The notes below the pieces were generated by a model. That model searched no databases and had not been told where the DNA came from. It saw nothing but the letters and a program-made list of their open reading frames with translations. A stretch of DNA of 64,000 bases, taken from an uncultured Desulfobacter sp. (GTDB lineage Bacteria; Desulfobacterota; Desulfobacteria; Desulfobacterales; Desulfobacteraceae). The stretch is from positions 558,001 through 622,000 of the forward strand of contig NZ_OY762929.1 in NCBI RefSeq assembly GCF_963666675.1, given 5' to 3'. Each line of letters begins with the position of its first letter. Position 1 is the first letter of the stretch. A program made the position numbers and the translations under genes. Shown piece by piece: positions 9,568-17,666 of this stretch.

Positions 9568-10245
9568 CTATGTTTTGTCCGCTTCAAACAGTCTTTCAAC
9601 TTCCGGAGGCAGATCCGGCAGCTCAAGGGTGACGGTCCTGCCCTTATCCTTGAATTTGAGGTAATAGGCGTGCAGGCCCATGGCGCCGAACTGTTTTTGG
9701 GTTTTTAAGAATTCAAGGGCTCGGGGGGAGCCGTATCGGGGATCGCCCACGACCGGATGCCCTGCCAGTTTGGCGTGGCGCCGGATCTGGTGTTTGCGGC
9801 CGGTGAACAATTCAATGTCCAGAAGGGTATAATGGAGGGACTGGTCCTCGACCCTGTAGCGGGTCAGGGCCTTGACCCGTTTTCCCCGGCCCCGGGGCTC
9901 GGTTCTGCCGGCTGCGGATTTTGTCAGGGGGGTGTCCCAGTCTCCCTGTTCCTGATCAAAATGGCCGTGGACCAGTGCCTTGTAGCGTTTTGTCACCTTG
10001 CCTTCCGCAAAAAGGGCCGATAGATCGGTCAGGCTCTCTTTGGACGTGGCCACAAGGAGAAGCCCCGAGGTCTCCTTGTCCAGGCGGTGGACAGGCTGAA
10101 GTATCTTCGTGGTGCCGGGGCCAAGGCTTTTTTGAAGGCCCGACATGATATCCCTGCCCGGATCGTTATGGACACTGACTCCTCCGGGTTTTTCTACACA
10201 GATCCAGCCTTGTCCGTGTTCTATGATTTTAATTTTCTTTTTCAT
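9568..10245 (-). CDS. RluA-family pseudouridine synthase
   Basis: A 225-residue RNA pseudouridine synthase, isomerising uridine in rRNA or tRNA in the cytoplasm. The catalytic motif HRLDKETSG (catalytic Asp) is near residues 53-61, followed by KRYKALVHG and the GRKHQIRRH and GHPVVGDPRYG motifs of the RluA catalytic fold. There is no S4 domain at the N-terminus, which makes it a short, RluA/RluC-like single-domain member. The substrate position cannot be told from sequence. It stands alone, convergent with the cytochrome operon and divergent from glcD. Confidence 0.9.
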   Translation of the reverse strand: MKKKIKIIEHGQGWICVEKPGGVSVHNDPGRDIMSGLQKSLGPGTTKILQPVHRLDKETSGLLLVATSKESLTDLSALFAEGKVTKRYKALVHGHFDQEQGDWDTPLTKSAAGRTEPRGRGKRVKALTRYRVEDQSLHYTLLDIELFTGRKHQIRRHAKLAGHPVVGDPRYGSPRALEFLKTQKQFGAMGLHAYYLKFKDKGRTVTLELPDLPPEVERLFEADKT

Positions 10246-10445
10246 GGCAGCCCATTCTAACCCATCCCGGGCCGCGGGTCAAAAGGCAATGAAGGGCATG
10301 GGGGGCACTGGCAAATTTCAGGCGCACGTAAGTTGATTCAATGATGATCGTCGGCTGACCTGTCACCATTAAAGGAGATTGACAACAGCTAAAGCATCCC
10401 TATAGTTGGGTCTTGTTTGAACACTATTAGCAGGATGATGCAAAG

Positions 10446-11819
10446 ATGATCGACCCAGATGCCATAGACAGCCTCAAAAAAATCGTGGGTAAGGAAAGGT
10501 GTTTCGATTCCCCCGAACAACTGGCCTGTTATTGTTATGATGCCTATTTTGAAGAGGCCATGCCCGACCTGGTTCTGTTTCCCTGTACCCGGGATGAGGT
10601 GTCCGGCATTTTAAAAATATGTGCTGCCAACAAAATTCCGGTAACCGCACGGGGGGCGGGTACGTCAGTATGCGGGGCCAGCATTCCGGCCAAGGGCGGT
10701 GTGGTCTTGTGCTTTTCGAAAATGAACCGGATTATTGAGATCAATACCAAGGACCGGTATGTGATTGTTGAACCCGGTGTTATTAATGCCGACCTTCAAA
10801 GGGCCCTGGCCCCGTTCGGTTTCTTTTATCCCCCGGACCCCGGCTCCATGGCTGTCTCCACCATAGGCGGCAATGTGGCCCAGAATGCCGGCGGCCCCAG
10901 GTGTCTTAAATATGGGGTGACGGTGGATTATGTTTTGGGCATGGAGGTGGTGCTGGCGTCGGGTAAGGTGGTGCGTTTCGGCAGCCGCAATGTCAAGGAT
11001 GTCACCGGCTACCGTCTCTCCAGCCTGTTCTGTGGGTCCGAAGGTACTTTGGGCATGGTTACCTCGGTGATCCTCAAGGTTCTGCCCCAGCCCGAAAGCG
11101 TCTCCACGCTGCTTGTCACCTTTGATGATCTGGATAATACGGCAAATGCCGTGGCCGATATCATTGGTGCCGGTATCTTACCGGTGGCATTGGAGCTGAT
11201 GGACAAGACCACCATTCGGACCGTTGAAGATAATGCCCATATCGGGCTGCCGGTGGATGCCGAAGGCACCTTGCTCATTGAAGTGGACGGGGTGAAAGAA
11301 GCGTGTGACAAAGAGATCAAAAAAATCGCCGAAAAGCTTGAGGCCAACGGGGCTGTGGGCATCGATATTGCCAAGACCCAAGAAGAACGTGAAAAACTCT
11401 GGGAGGCAAGGCGTTCGGTATATGGGGTGTTTGCCAAGCTTTCAGCCAGTCTCTACACCGAAGATATTGTGGTGCCCGCCGGCAAAATTCCGGAGATGAC
11501 CCGAAGGATCGTGGCGATTGGCGAAAAATATAAGCTGCTTGTGGGGGTGATGGCCCATGCCGGCGACGGCAACATGCACCCGATGATTCCGGGAGATAAG
11601 GCCAATAAAGATGAGTGGGCCCGGGTGAAAAAAGCATTTGACGAGATTATGGCGGCAGCCGCCTCCCTGAACGGTTCCCTGTCCGGTGAGCACGGCATCG
11701 GCCTTGCCAAGACCGAATATCTGCCCTTGGTTATGGATGAAGATACCATTGAGTTCATGGGGGTCATTAAAAAAGCAGTGGATCCGGACGGTATCCTGAA
11801 TCCCGGGAAGTTTGTGTAA
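10446..11819 (+). CDS. glcD: FAD-linked D-lactate/glycolate dehydrogenase (GlcD-like)
   Basis: A 457-residue flavoprotein oxidising a 2-hydroxy acid such as D-lactate or glycolate. The PCMH-type FAD-binding domain is seen in PVTARGAGTSVCGASIP and in DPGSMAVSTIGGNVAQNAGG. The C-terminal FAD-oxidase cap contains AHAGDGNMHP with its conserved His and ends GEHGIGLAKTEYL...DPDGILNPGKF, all standard for the GlcD/D-LDH family. The next gene is its Fe-S partner, separated by one base. In sulfate reducers this pair usually serves as D-lactate dehydrogenase; the exact substrate is not resolved here. Confidence 0.9.
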   Translation: MIDPDAIDSLKKIVGKERCFDSPEQLACYCYDAYFEEAMPDLVLFPCTRDEVSGILKICAANKIPVTARGAGTSVCGASIPAKGGVVLCFSKMNRIIEINTKDRYVIVEPGVINADLQRALAPFGFFYPPDPGSMAVSTIGGNVAQNAGGPRCLKYGVTVDYVLGMEVVLASGKVVRFGSRNVKDVTGYRLSSLFCGSEGTLGMVTSVILKVLPQPESVSTLLVTFDDLDNTANAVADIIGAGILPVALELMDKTTIRTVEDNAHIGLPVDAEGTLLIEVDGVKEACDKEIKKIAEKLEANGAVGIDIAKTQEEREKLWEARRSVYGVFAKLSASLYTEDIVVPAGKIPEMTRRIVAIGEKYKLLVGVMAHAGDGNMHPMIPGDKANKDEWARVKKAFDEIMAAAASLNGSLSGEHGIGLAKTEYLPLVMDEDTIEFMGVIKKAVDPDGILNPGKFV

Positions 11820-11820
11820 C

Positions 11821-13104
11821 ATGGCTGATTCTTCATATGGACAAAATTGCAACCGGTGCGGGTTCTGCCTGTCTGTGTGCCCGACATACCAGGCCCAGGG
11901 CACCGAGGATGCGTCCCCCAGGGCCCGGATACAGCTCATTGATTTTTTTGCGGACCATAAGGTTGACTCTTCTGAAAAGCTCCAGGAGATCATATCCAAA
12001 TGTTTGATGTGCGGCAGTTGCGCAAATATCTGCCCTTCGGGCATCAACCATCCCGAACGTTATGTGCGCATGCGCGAACAGATGATCCGGGACCACGGCG
12101 ATCGACCCGAGATCAAGAGCCTGGTCTATCTTCTGGCAAAGGAGTCCCGAATCCGGATGGCGGCCGGTGCGGCCAAGATGGCCCAGAAGATTGTACCCAA
12201 GGTGTTTGCCCAAAAATACAAACTGGGCAACATTGCCTTAAAACAGTTTCCTGTATTGAATAAAGAACCGTTCAGGTCCGCTGCACGGACACAGATGGGA
12301 AAAAGGTCCGAGCAGACGTCCAACGCAGTGTCGGATCTGAAATATGGCCGGGTGGTCTATTTTACAGGCTGTGCCACCAACTATCTTTTTGATGATACCG
12401 GGTTTGCCGTCCTGGATATTTTGGCGCACATGGGACTTGAGGTGATTATTCCCGGGTCACAGACCTGCTGCGGCATCCCCATGCTTTATCACGGCGGCCG
12501 GGAAAAGATGGAAAAAAATATCACCGCCAATCTGGCCTGTTTGGATGTCCCGGGAATTGATGCCGTCATCGTGGACTGCCCCACCTGCGGTTCCGCCTTG
12601 AAAAATGAGTACCCCGGGCTTGCAAAGGCGTTCGGTCTGGACCAGGATCGGGCGAATCGTGTGGCGGCAAACGTGGTGGATATCAGCACCTTTATCATGG
12701 CCCATGCCGGGCCTGACGACTTTGCACAAACCGGTGAGGCGGTGCGCGTCACCTATCACCAGCCCTGCCATCTGCGAAATCATATGCCTACCCCGGCAAG
12801 CGCCCAGGCGCTTTTGAATGTACTCAAGGGTGTTGAATATACCCCGGCGCCGGATATGGATGCCTGCTGTGGCGGTGGCGGTACGTTTTTCTACGAATAC
12901 CCGGATGTGTCAAAGGGCATAGCAGCCAAAAAGGTGGCCAATGCCAAAGCCACAGGGGCGGATCTTTGGGTGACCGATTGTCCGGTATGCCGGATCAACC
13001 TGGGCGGCTATCTTGATGAACCTGCGGGTCTGACCGTGATCAACCCGGCGCGTCTTGCCGCCCAATCCTTGACAAATTCAAAGGGTCCAACGGATAATTC
13101 ATAA
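11821..13104 (+). CDS. glcF: Fe-S subunit of lactate/glycolate dehydrogenase (GlcF-like)
   Basis: A 427-residue electron-transfer partner of GlcD. Two ferredoxin-type [4Fe-4S] sites are at the N-terminus (CNRCGFCLSVCP and CLMCGSCANICP). Two CCG domains follow (TCCGIPMLYHGG and ACCGGGGTFF), the cysteine-rich modules of GlcF, HdrB and similar proteins. The start is ATG 11821, directly after the glcD stop, with GGGAAG upstream inside glcD, so translation is probably coupled. The pair likely feeds electrons from the hydroxy acid into the membrane quinone pool or a membrane Fe-S/heme carrier. Confidence 0.92.
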   Translation: MADSSYGQNCNRCGFCLSVCPTYQAQGTEDASPRARIQLIDFFADHKVDSSEKLQEIISKCLMCGSCANICPSGINHPERYVRMREQMIRDHGDRPEIKSLVYLLAKESRIRMAAGAAKMAQKIVPKVFAQKYKLGNIALKQFPVLNKEPFRSAARTQMGKRSEQTSNAVSDLKYGRVVYFTGCATNYLFDDTGFAVLDILAHMGLEVIIPGSQTCCGIPMLYHGGREKMEKNITANLACLDVPGIDAVIVDCPTCGSALKNEYPGLAKAFGLDQDRANRVAANVVDISTFIMAHAGPDDFAQTGEAVRVTYHQPCHLRNHMPTPASAQALLNVLKGVEYTPAPDMDACCGGGGTFFYEYPDVSKGIAAKKVANAKATGADLWVTDCPVCRINLGGYLDEPAGLTVINPARLAAQSLTNSKGPTDNS

Positions 13105-13119
13105 ATTTTAGCCAATTGG

Positions 13120-13170
13120 CCTTGCAGGCATCATCGTTTCCCTCTCTGTTCCCTGTTGATTCCTGCAAGG
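13120..13170. repeat. Inverted repeat after glcF
   Basis: CCTTGCAGG at 13120-13128 is matched exactly by CCTGCAAGG at 13162-13170, with about 33 bases between. It could be part of a weak transcription end for glcDF, but there is no T-run right after the stem, so its function is open. Confidence 0.4.
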
Positions 13171-13286
13171 TAGATTTTCGTTAAACGGTTTTATTCCTAA
13201 ATTATAATGTGTTAGGTATTAGGATATACTCCATTACACCGTTTATTCTGTCCGGTGTTCATTGTTATTTCTTTTTTTTTTGAAAA

Positions 13287-13300
13287 TTGATCCAGATCAA
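13287..13300 (+). promoter_or_regulatory. FNR/CRP-type (HcpR-like) operator upstream of hcp
   Basis: TTGATCCAGATCAA is a perfect 5-4-5 palindrome of the FNR/CRP class, centred about 93 bases before the hcp start. In Desulfovibrio and relatives, the CRP/FNR-family regulator HcpR controls hcp in response to nitrosative stress through boxes of this general type. A class II activator position would place transcription start near 13335. The regulator gene itself is not in the window. Confidence 0.65.
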
Positions 13301-13386
13301 GGTTTTTGTGCTGTTTAAATCGTAAATTGTACCTGCGAGATAAGACGTAATTAAGCACTTAATTAATATAAAAAGGAGACCTTTGC

Positions 13387-15030
13387 ATGTTTTGTTTTCA
13401 ATGTCAGGAAACCGCGAAAAACCAGGGATGCACCATTAATGGGATGTGTGGGAAAAAAGGCAGTACGGCAAATCTTCAGGATCTGTTGATCTATAATTTA
13501 AAAGGGATCGCCGTTCTTGCGCAAGCTGCAAAAGAGGCTGGTATGGATGTCCCTGCGGCCAATGGTCAATTTATCGCCGAAGGGTTGTTTACGACCATTA
13601 CAAATGTCAACTTTAATGATGAAAACCTTATTGCCTGGATTACCCGTGCCCAGGCAGTTAAAAAGAGACTGTTTGATAGCGTTAAAGATACGGTGGGATC
13701 GGATCTTCACGATTGTACGACCTGGTTTTCAGATGATACGTCGGTATTTGCCGCCAAAGCCGAAGCCGTTGGCGTTCTTTCAACCGAAAATGAAGATGTC
13801 CGATCTCTTCGCGAGCTTCTGGTCATAGGCCTGAAAGGGATCTGTGCCTATGCGGAGCATGCTGCTGTGCTTGGTGTCACCAAAGATGAGATCTGGGATT
13901 TTCTGTATGAGGCGTTAACCTCGACCACCCGGGACATGGGTGTTGATCAGATGGTCGCCATGGTCATGAAAGCCGGTGAAATCGCCGTGACCACAATGGC
14001 GGCGCTGGACCAGGCCAATACCCAGGCCTACGGCAATCCTGAGATCACGCAAGTCAATATCGGTGTGGGGACAAACCCCGGTATTTTGATTTCCGGCCAC
14101 GACCTGAAAGATATGGAAGAGCTGCTGGAACAGACCAAAGGGACGGGCGTTGATGTCTACACCCACGGCGAAATGCTGCCGGCCAATTATTATCCTGCAT
14201 TTAAAAAATACGATCACCTAAAAGGCAATTACGGTGGTTCCTGGTGGCATCAGAATGAGGATTTTGAAACCTTTAACGGACCTATTTTGATGACCACCAA
14301 CTGCATTATTCCCATTAAAAAGAAAAACACCTACCAGGACAGACTTTATACCACCGGCGTTGTCTCCTATCCGGACACCACCCATATTCCGGACAGAGCA
14401 GACGGCGGTGCCAAGGATTTTTCAAAGATTGTGGCACTTGCAAAGACCTGTCCGGCACCGACCGAAATAGAGACAGGTACAATCGTTGGCGGATTTGCAC
14501 ACAATCAGGTCCTGGCTATGGCCGATAAAGTTGTGGAAGCTGTTAAATCCGGTGCGATTAAACATTTTATCGTCATGGCCGGGTGCGACGGGCGCAACAA
14601 AGACAGGGACTATTTTACCCAGGTGGCTGAAAAATTACCCAAAGACACCGTGATTCTCACCGCCGGATGTGCCAAATACAGGTACAATAAACTCGATCTG
14701 GGCGATATCGGCGGAATTCCAAGGGTGCTGGACGCAGGACAGTGCAATGACTGTTACTCCCTGGCTGTGATTGCCATGAAGCTGCGGGATGCATTTGGGC
14801 TGGATCACATTAATGACCTGCCGCTCTCCTTTGATATCGGCTGGTATGAACAAAAGGCCGTGGCGGTTCTGCTGGCGTTGCTGCACCTGGGGGTTAAGGG
14901 CATTCGGTTGGGGCCCACCCTGCCTGCTTTTGTTTCGCCCACGGTGTTGAATGTATTGGTAGAAAATTTCGATATCAAACCTATAGGTGATGTTGACGAA
15001 GATATCCAAGCCATGATGTCAGGCAAATAG
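13387..15030 (+). CDS. hcp: Hybrid cluster protein (hydroxylamine reductase), class I
   Basis: A 547-residue hybrid cluster protein, cytoplasmic, now regarded mainly as an NO reductase and also able to reduce hydroxylamine. The N-terminal cysteines C3, C6, C15 and C21 (MFCFQCQET...CTINGMC) have the CX2CX8CX5C spacing of class I enzymes from strict anaerobes. Hybrid-cluster ligand regions are visible as HGEMLPAN, TNCIIP, AGCDGRNKDRDY, LTAGCAKYRYN, GQCNDCYS and the GWYEQKAVA segment. AGGAG lies 8 bases before the ATG. Upstream is an FNR/HcpR-like box; downstream is a strong hairpin. Convergent to it is a remnant of a cytochrome gene whose relatives act on nitrogen compounds, which suggests an older nitrosative-stress locus. 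Confidence 0.96.
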   Translation: MFCFQCQETAKNQGCTINGMCGKKGSTANLQDLLIYNLKGIAVLAQAAKEAGMDVPAANGQFIAEGLFTTITNVNFNDENLIAWITRAQAVKKRLFDSVKDTVGSDLHDCTTWFSDDTSVFAAKAEAVGVLSTENEDVRSLRELLVIGLKGICAYAEHAAVLGVTKDEIWDFLYEALTSTTRDMGVDQMVAMVMKAGEIAVTTMAALDQANTQAYGNPEITQVNIGVGTNPGILISGHDLKDMEELLEQTKGTGVDVYTHGEMLPANYYPAFKKYDHLKGNYGGSWWHQNEDFETFNGPILMTTNCIIPIKKKNTYQDRLYTTGVVSYPDTTHIPDRADGGAKDFSKIVALAKTCPAPTEIETGTIVGGFAHNQVLAMADKVVEAVKSGAIKHFIVMAGCDGRNKDRDYFTQVAEKLPKDTVILTAGCAKYRYNKLDLGDIGGIPRVLDAGQCNDCYSLAVIAMKLRDAFGLDHINDLPLSFDIGWYEQKAVAVLLALLHLGVKGIRLGPTLPAFVSPTVLNVLVENFDIKPIGDVDEDIQAMMSGK

Positions 15031-15050
15031 TAAACGAGTAAGTTCAAATA

Positions 15051-15090
15051 GAAAAGCAACCGTCAAAATGATTCTTGACGGCTGCTTTTC
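15051..15090 (+). terminator. Hairpin terminator after hcp
   Basis: AAAAGCAACCGTCAA at the left pairs with TTGACGGCTGCTTTT at the right around a short loop, about 20 bases after the hcp stop. The paired ends give A-runs and T-runs on both strands, so it may act in both directions. Confidence 0.75.
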
Positions 15091-15446
15091 CAGCTTTCCA
15101 CGGTCACCGGCATTTTTCCTATGTGACACTCAATACATTGCCGTGCTTCTTTGGTAAGGCCCAGGGTCGGAATAAAATCTTCCAAAATATGGCGCCGAAT
15201 TTTTGAGCCTTATTCAAGGCGCTCACTTGGGAGCATATTGAAATATGTGCCTAAGGGAGCAACAAAGAAGAAGGCCAAAAAGGCAAGCAATATGGGAGAA
15301 TTTATTTTGATCATGGGCCTAAAACCCCGGTTAATATTGATCTCCTTTGGGAGATTGGGATACGCCGCTGCCCAGACCTGAACGGCCAAAGCCGTGCACA
15401 TCATGGCACCGGTCAGTAATCCGATCCTGCCGAACGTCTTTTTCAT
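15063..15446 (-). pseudogene. Remnant of a multiheme (Hao-like) cytochrome c gene
   Basis: From ATG 15446 the minus strand encodes a clear signal peptide (MKKTFGRIGLLTGAMM...VQVWA), then a hydrophobic segment with no cytochrome character, and stops at TAA 15210-15212. In the same frame, just beyond this stop, comes HILEDFIPTLGLTKEA, then RQCIECHIGKMP with one CxxCH heme motif, ending at a stop (15063-15065) inside the hcp terminator. The piece around CIECH resembles the first heme region of hydroxylamine-oxidoreductase-like octaheme cytochromes. The middle part (about 15190-15320) contains a long palindrome and looks like inserted repeat DNA. I read this as an exported multiheme cytochrome gene broken by insertion and 3' deletion. 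The 78-residue upstream frame could still be translated, but a function is doubtful. Confidence 0.55.
15207..15276. repeat. Long imperfect palindrome (MITE-like)
   Basis: Two arms around a centre near 15241 pair over most of their length: GCTCACTTGGGAGCATATT on the left against AATATGTGCCTAAGGGAGC on the right, with outer GCCTTATTC against GAAGAAGGC. It lies inside the cytochrome remnant and probably marks inserted DNA. No transposase is present in it. Confidence 0.55.
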
Positions 15447-15740
15447 ACCATCCTCCTTACTATGGGTTCTCTTTGTGTGAATTTATTTTGACTATTATTT
15501 CAGTATCATAAACAGCTGTATGCTGTTCAACGAACAATATATTTATTTTTGAGGTATTACGTGCCTGAATTGGGGGCGAGCGGTTTTTTTTGATATTGAC
15601 TCATAATAAGGCCTTGTAAGGAAACACAAATTTAATCTGGTGAGGGTTTTGGAATTAAAATTTTTATAATATAGTTGATCTGGCTATGGCCCGGGGCTGT
15701 CCCAGACCGCTATATCTTTATTAAATTGGAGACATTGATA

Positions 15741-16568
15741 ATGAGAAAATTTTTTGAGGGCTCTTTGAAGTTAACATGGTGTGTGGTGTTCGTCGCTGTG
15801 TGCTGCTGTGCAGTTCCCATGGCAGCCAAGGCTGCCGGGTCTGCTGATCGGGATGCGCAGACCGATGGAATTCAATATGAAAATCTCATCGAAGACGAGG
15901 CTGTCCAGGCACTTTATACCATGAGCAGCTACCTTCGGATCTTGAAGGTTTTTGAAATGAAATCCACCTTTTTTCAGGATGAGGTGCTGGTCACAGGCCA
16001 GAAGGTGCTGATCAGCGGGGAAAGCACAACATTGATTCGGCTGCCGGACAAATATTTGGCCAAAGTAAAAATAGATGAGAGAAAAAAGGATTTCGAGGTT
16101 TATTTCGACGGCCGCAATTTTACATTGTACGGTAAGAATCATCAGTTCTACGTAACCTCTCCAGCCCCCGGTACGGTGCGGGATCTGGTATTTAAGACCT
16201 TTGCGGAAAAAGGCATTGAACTGCCGCTGCAGGATATTTTTCTTTGGGGAACAAGCCCTGCCGATAAAGAGGCTTTGGAATCCGCCTTTAGTGTCGGCAC
16301 CACGACCATGGACGGCAAGCCTTGCACCCATTATGCTTACAGCCAGGACGGTGTGGACTGGCAGGTGTGGATTGCAGATGGTGAGGCGCCTTTGCCCCTG
16401 CAGGTGGTGATCACAACCACCAGCGATACGTCACAGCCCCAGTATACTGCCCGCCTCAGCTGGGATTTGAATCCATCTGCTTCAGATGATCTGTTCGTAT
16501 TCACGCCCCCCAAAGGGGCACGTGCCATTGAATTTATGCCTGCTGAAAACGCAGATGCCCGGGAATAA
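15741..16568 (+). CDS. Exported DUF2092 family protein
   Basis: A 275-residue protein starting at ATG 15741, with GGAGA 8 bases upstream; the frame is open further back but lacks a ribosome site there. An N-terminal signal peptide runs to about residue 32 (VPMAAKAAG). The remainder matches my memory of DUF2092: a predicted periplasmic fold related to the LolA/LppX-type outer-membrane lipoprotein sorting fold, with YLAKVKIDERKKDFEVYFDG, a glycine-rich turn and the ending LFVFTPPKGARAIEF. Function in the family is not known; lipid or hydrophobic ligand binding is only an inference from the fold. It is followed after 11 bases by the His-rich exported protein, so the two are likely co-transcribed. 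Confidence 0.75.
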   Translation: MRKFFEGSLKLTWCVVFVAVCCCAVPMAAKAAGSADRDAQTDGIQYENLIEDEAVQALYTMSSYLRILKVFEMKSTFFQDEVLVTGQKVLISGESTTLIRLPDKYLAKVKIDERKKDFEVYFDGRNFTLYGKNHQFYVTSPAPGTVRDLVFKTFAEKGIELPLQDIFLWGTSPADKEALESAFSVGTTTMDGKPCTHYAYSQDGVDWQVWIADGEAPLPLQVVITTTSDTSQPQYTARLSWDLNPSASDDLFVFTPPKGARAIEFMPAENADARE

Positions 16569-16579
16569 AGGAGTATAAC

Positions 16580-17038
16580 ATGAAATACAGTGTTGTCTTT
16601 TCTAATGCAGTTACATTTTTACTGGTGGTCGCTCTTGTTTTTGGTGCCGATTTTATTGTCCCCAATTTGGCCCAGGCAGGACCTCCCGCGCGGGGGAAGG
16701 CGCGTATGTCCATTCATGGCGGCGACAAGCATAAGGGCGGCCATGGCGGCGGTGGTAACCACAATACCAATATAAATGTGAATGTGAACAATCATGGCGG
16801 TGGACATCATGATGATCACCACCACCACCACCACCATGATAATGTCATTGGGGGTGTCGTGGCCGGGGCAATTACCGGTCTTGCCATTGGTGCCATTGTG
16901 ACCGCAGCCTCCATGCCCAGCGGATGTACAGATCTCGTTATTGGTGGTGTCCCTTACCGCCAGTGTGGTTCCGCCTGGTATCAGCCATATTATCAGGGGA
17001 CGACAGTGCAGTACATCGTTGTAAATCCTCCCAGATAA
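16580..17038 (+). CDS. Exported His-rich protein with glycine-zipper segment
   Basis: A 152-residue protein with a signal peptide ending near NLAQA. A Gly/His/Asn-rich stretch follows, with a run of seven His encoded by repeated CAC codons, then a Gly/Ala hydrophobic segment (VIGGVVAGAITGLAIGAIV) resembling a glycine zipper. The C-terminal IGGVPYRQCGSAWYQ...VQYIVVNPP resembles the DUF6515-type motif also seen in the SH3 protein at 29763. The His cluster suggests metal binding; the glycine zipper suggests membrane association. Both are inferences. It is the second gene of a pair with the DUF2092 protein. Confidence 0.65.
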   Translation: MKYSVVFSNAVTFLLVVALVFGADFIVPNLAQAGPPARGKARMSIHGGDKHKGGHGGGGNHNTNINVNVNNHGGGHHDDHHHHHHHDNVIGGVVAGAITGLAIGAIVTAASMPSGCTDLVIGGVPYRQCGSAWYQPYYQGTTVQYIVVNPPR

Positions 17039-17044
17039 AGGGAT

Positions 17045-17125
17045 TGGTTCTAACGTCGGCCTCCTGTCGGGGCAGGCCACCGAGCCTGCCCTCACGCGGT
17101 CAACCACAGGGGGATTGCCCCTGCT
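17045..17125 (+). repeat. Dispersed intergenic repeat, copy A
   Basis: The unit starts GGTTCTAACGTCGGCC and continues through GGGGCAGGCC...GCCTGCCCT and CAACCACAGGGGG to TTGCCCCT. Related copies lie at 20725 (same strand) and 63141 (inverted). Internal arms can form small hairpins, so copies may also act as transcription ends. All three are right next to gene ends or in intergenic DNA. Confidence 0.75.
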
Positions 17126-17162
17126 GATAAAAAGAATCAGGCAAAGCGTTAACAATTCATTG

Positions 17163-17648
17163 TTACAGGCGTATGATATGGGGTGCCTGGCCGACATGTT
17201 CCAGAAATTTAACCAGGTCGTCGGCGGTAATGGTGGTGGCGGTGTTGGTCAGGGGATGGAAATTGAGCAGATTGTTTTCCATCAGTTCTTCGTCCAGTAC
17301 AATTTTCACCTCGTGGTCGCCGATGTTCACGGCGGCAAAGGGGGTGACGGAACCGGGGATCACGCCTAAAACATCCATGAGCAGGTCCGGTTTGCCAAAG
17401 GACATGTTGCCGGCCCCGATCCGTTTACCCACATCCTTGATTTTGATGGGTTTGTCCGCCAGGGTGACCACCAGAAACAGCCTCTTTTTTTTATCCTTGA
17501 AAAACAGATTTTTGGAGTGGGCACCTTTGATGCCCTCGCTGTGGCGGGCTGCTTCTTCAACCGTGAACACGGCAGGGTGTTCATGGTTGGTATATTTGAT
17601 GTTCAGCTCGTCCAGAATGTTAAGCAGTTCTTCCTGGGTCTGCAGCAT
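17163..17648 (-). CDS. YbaK/ProX-type aminoacyl-tRNA deacylase
   Basis: A 161-residue single-domain protein of the YbaK/ProRS INS-domain family, hydrolysing mischarged tRNA such as Ala-tRNA(Pro). Visible family features are the N-terminal helix region with HPAVFTVEEA, the KNLFFKDKKKR segment carrying the conserved catalytic-site Lys, and GVIPGSVTPFAA with the loop GxxxP. The length fits the free-standing PrdX/ProXp-ala group. It lies 18 bases after a TSUP transporter gene on the same strand, so the two may share a transcript, although no functional link is obvious. Confidence 0.85.
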   Translation of the reverse strand: MLQTQEELLNILDELNIKYTNHEHPAVFTVEEAARHSEGIKGAHSKNLFFKDKKKRLFLVVTLADKPIKIKDVGKRIGAGNMSFGKPDLLMDVLGVIPGSVTPFAAVNIGDHEVKIVLDEELMENNLLNFHPLTNTATTITADDLVKFLEHVGQAPHIIRL

Positions 17649-17666
17649 GGGGCTTCCTTTCTTGGG

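Noticed and set aside
16813..16840. Tandem CAC repeat as a CRISPR-like or phase-variable repeat.
   Set aside because: It is simply the poly-His codon run of the exported protein; length change in threes would only alter the number of His.
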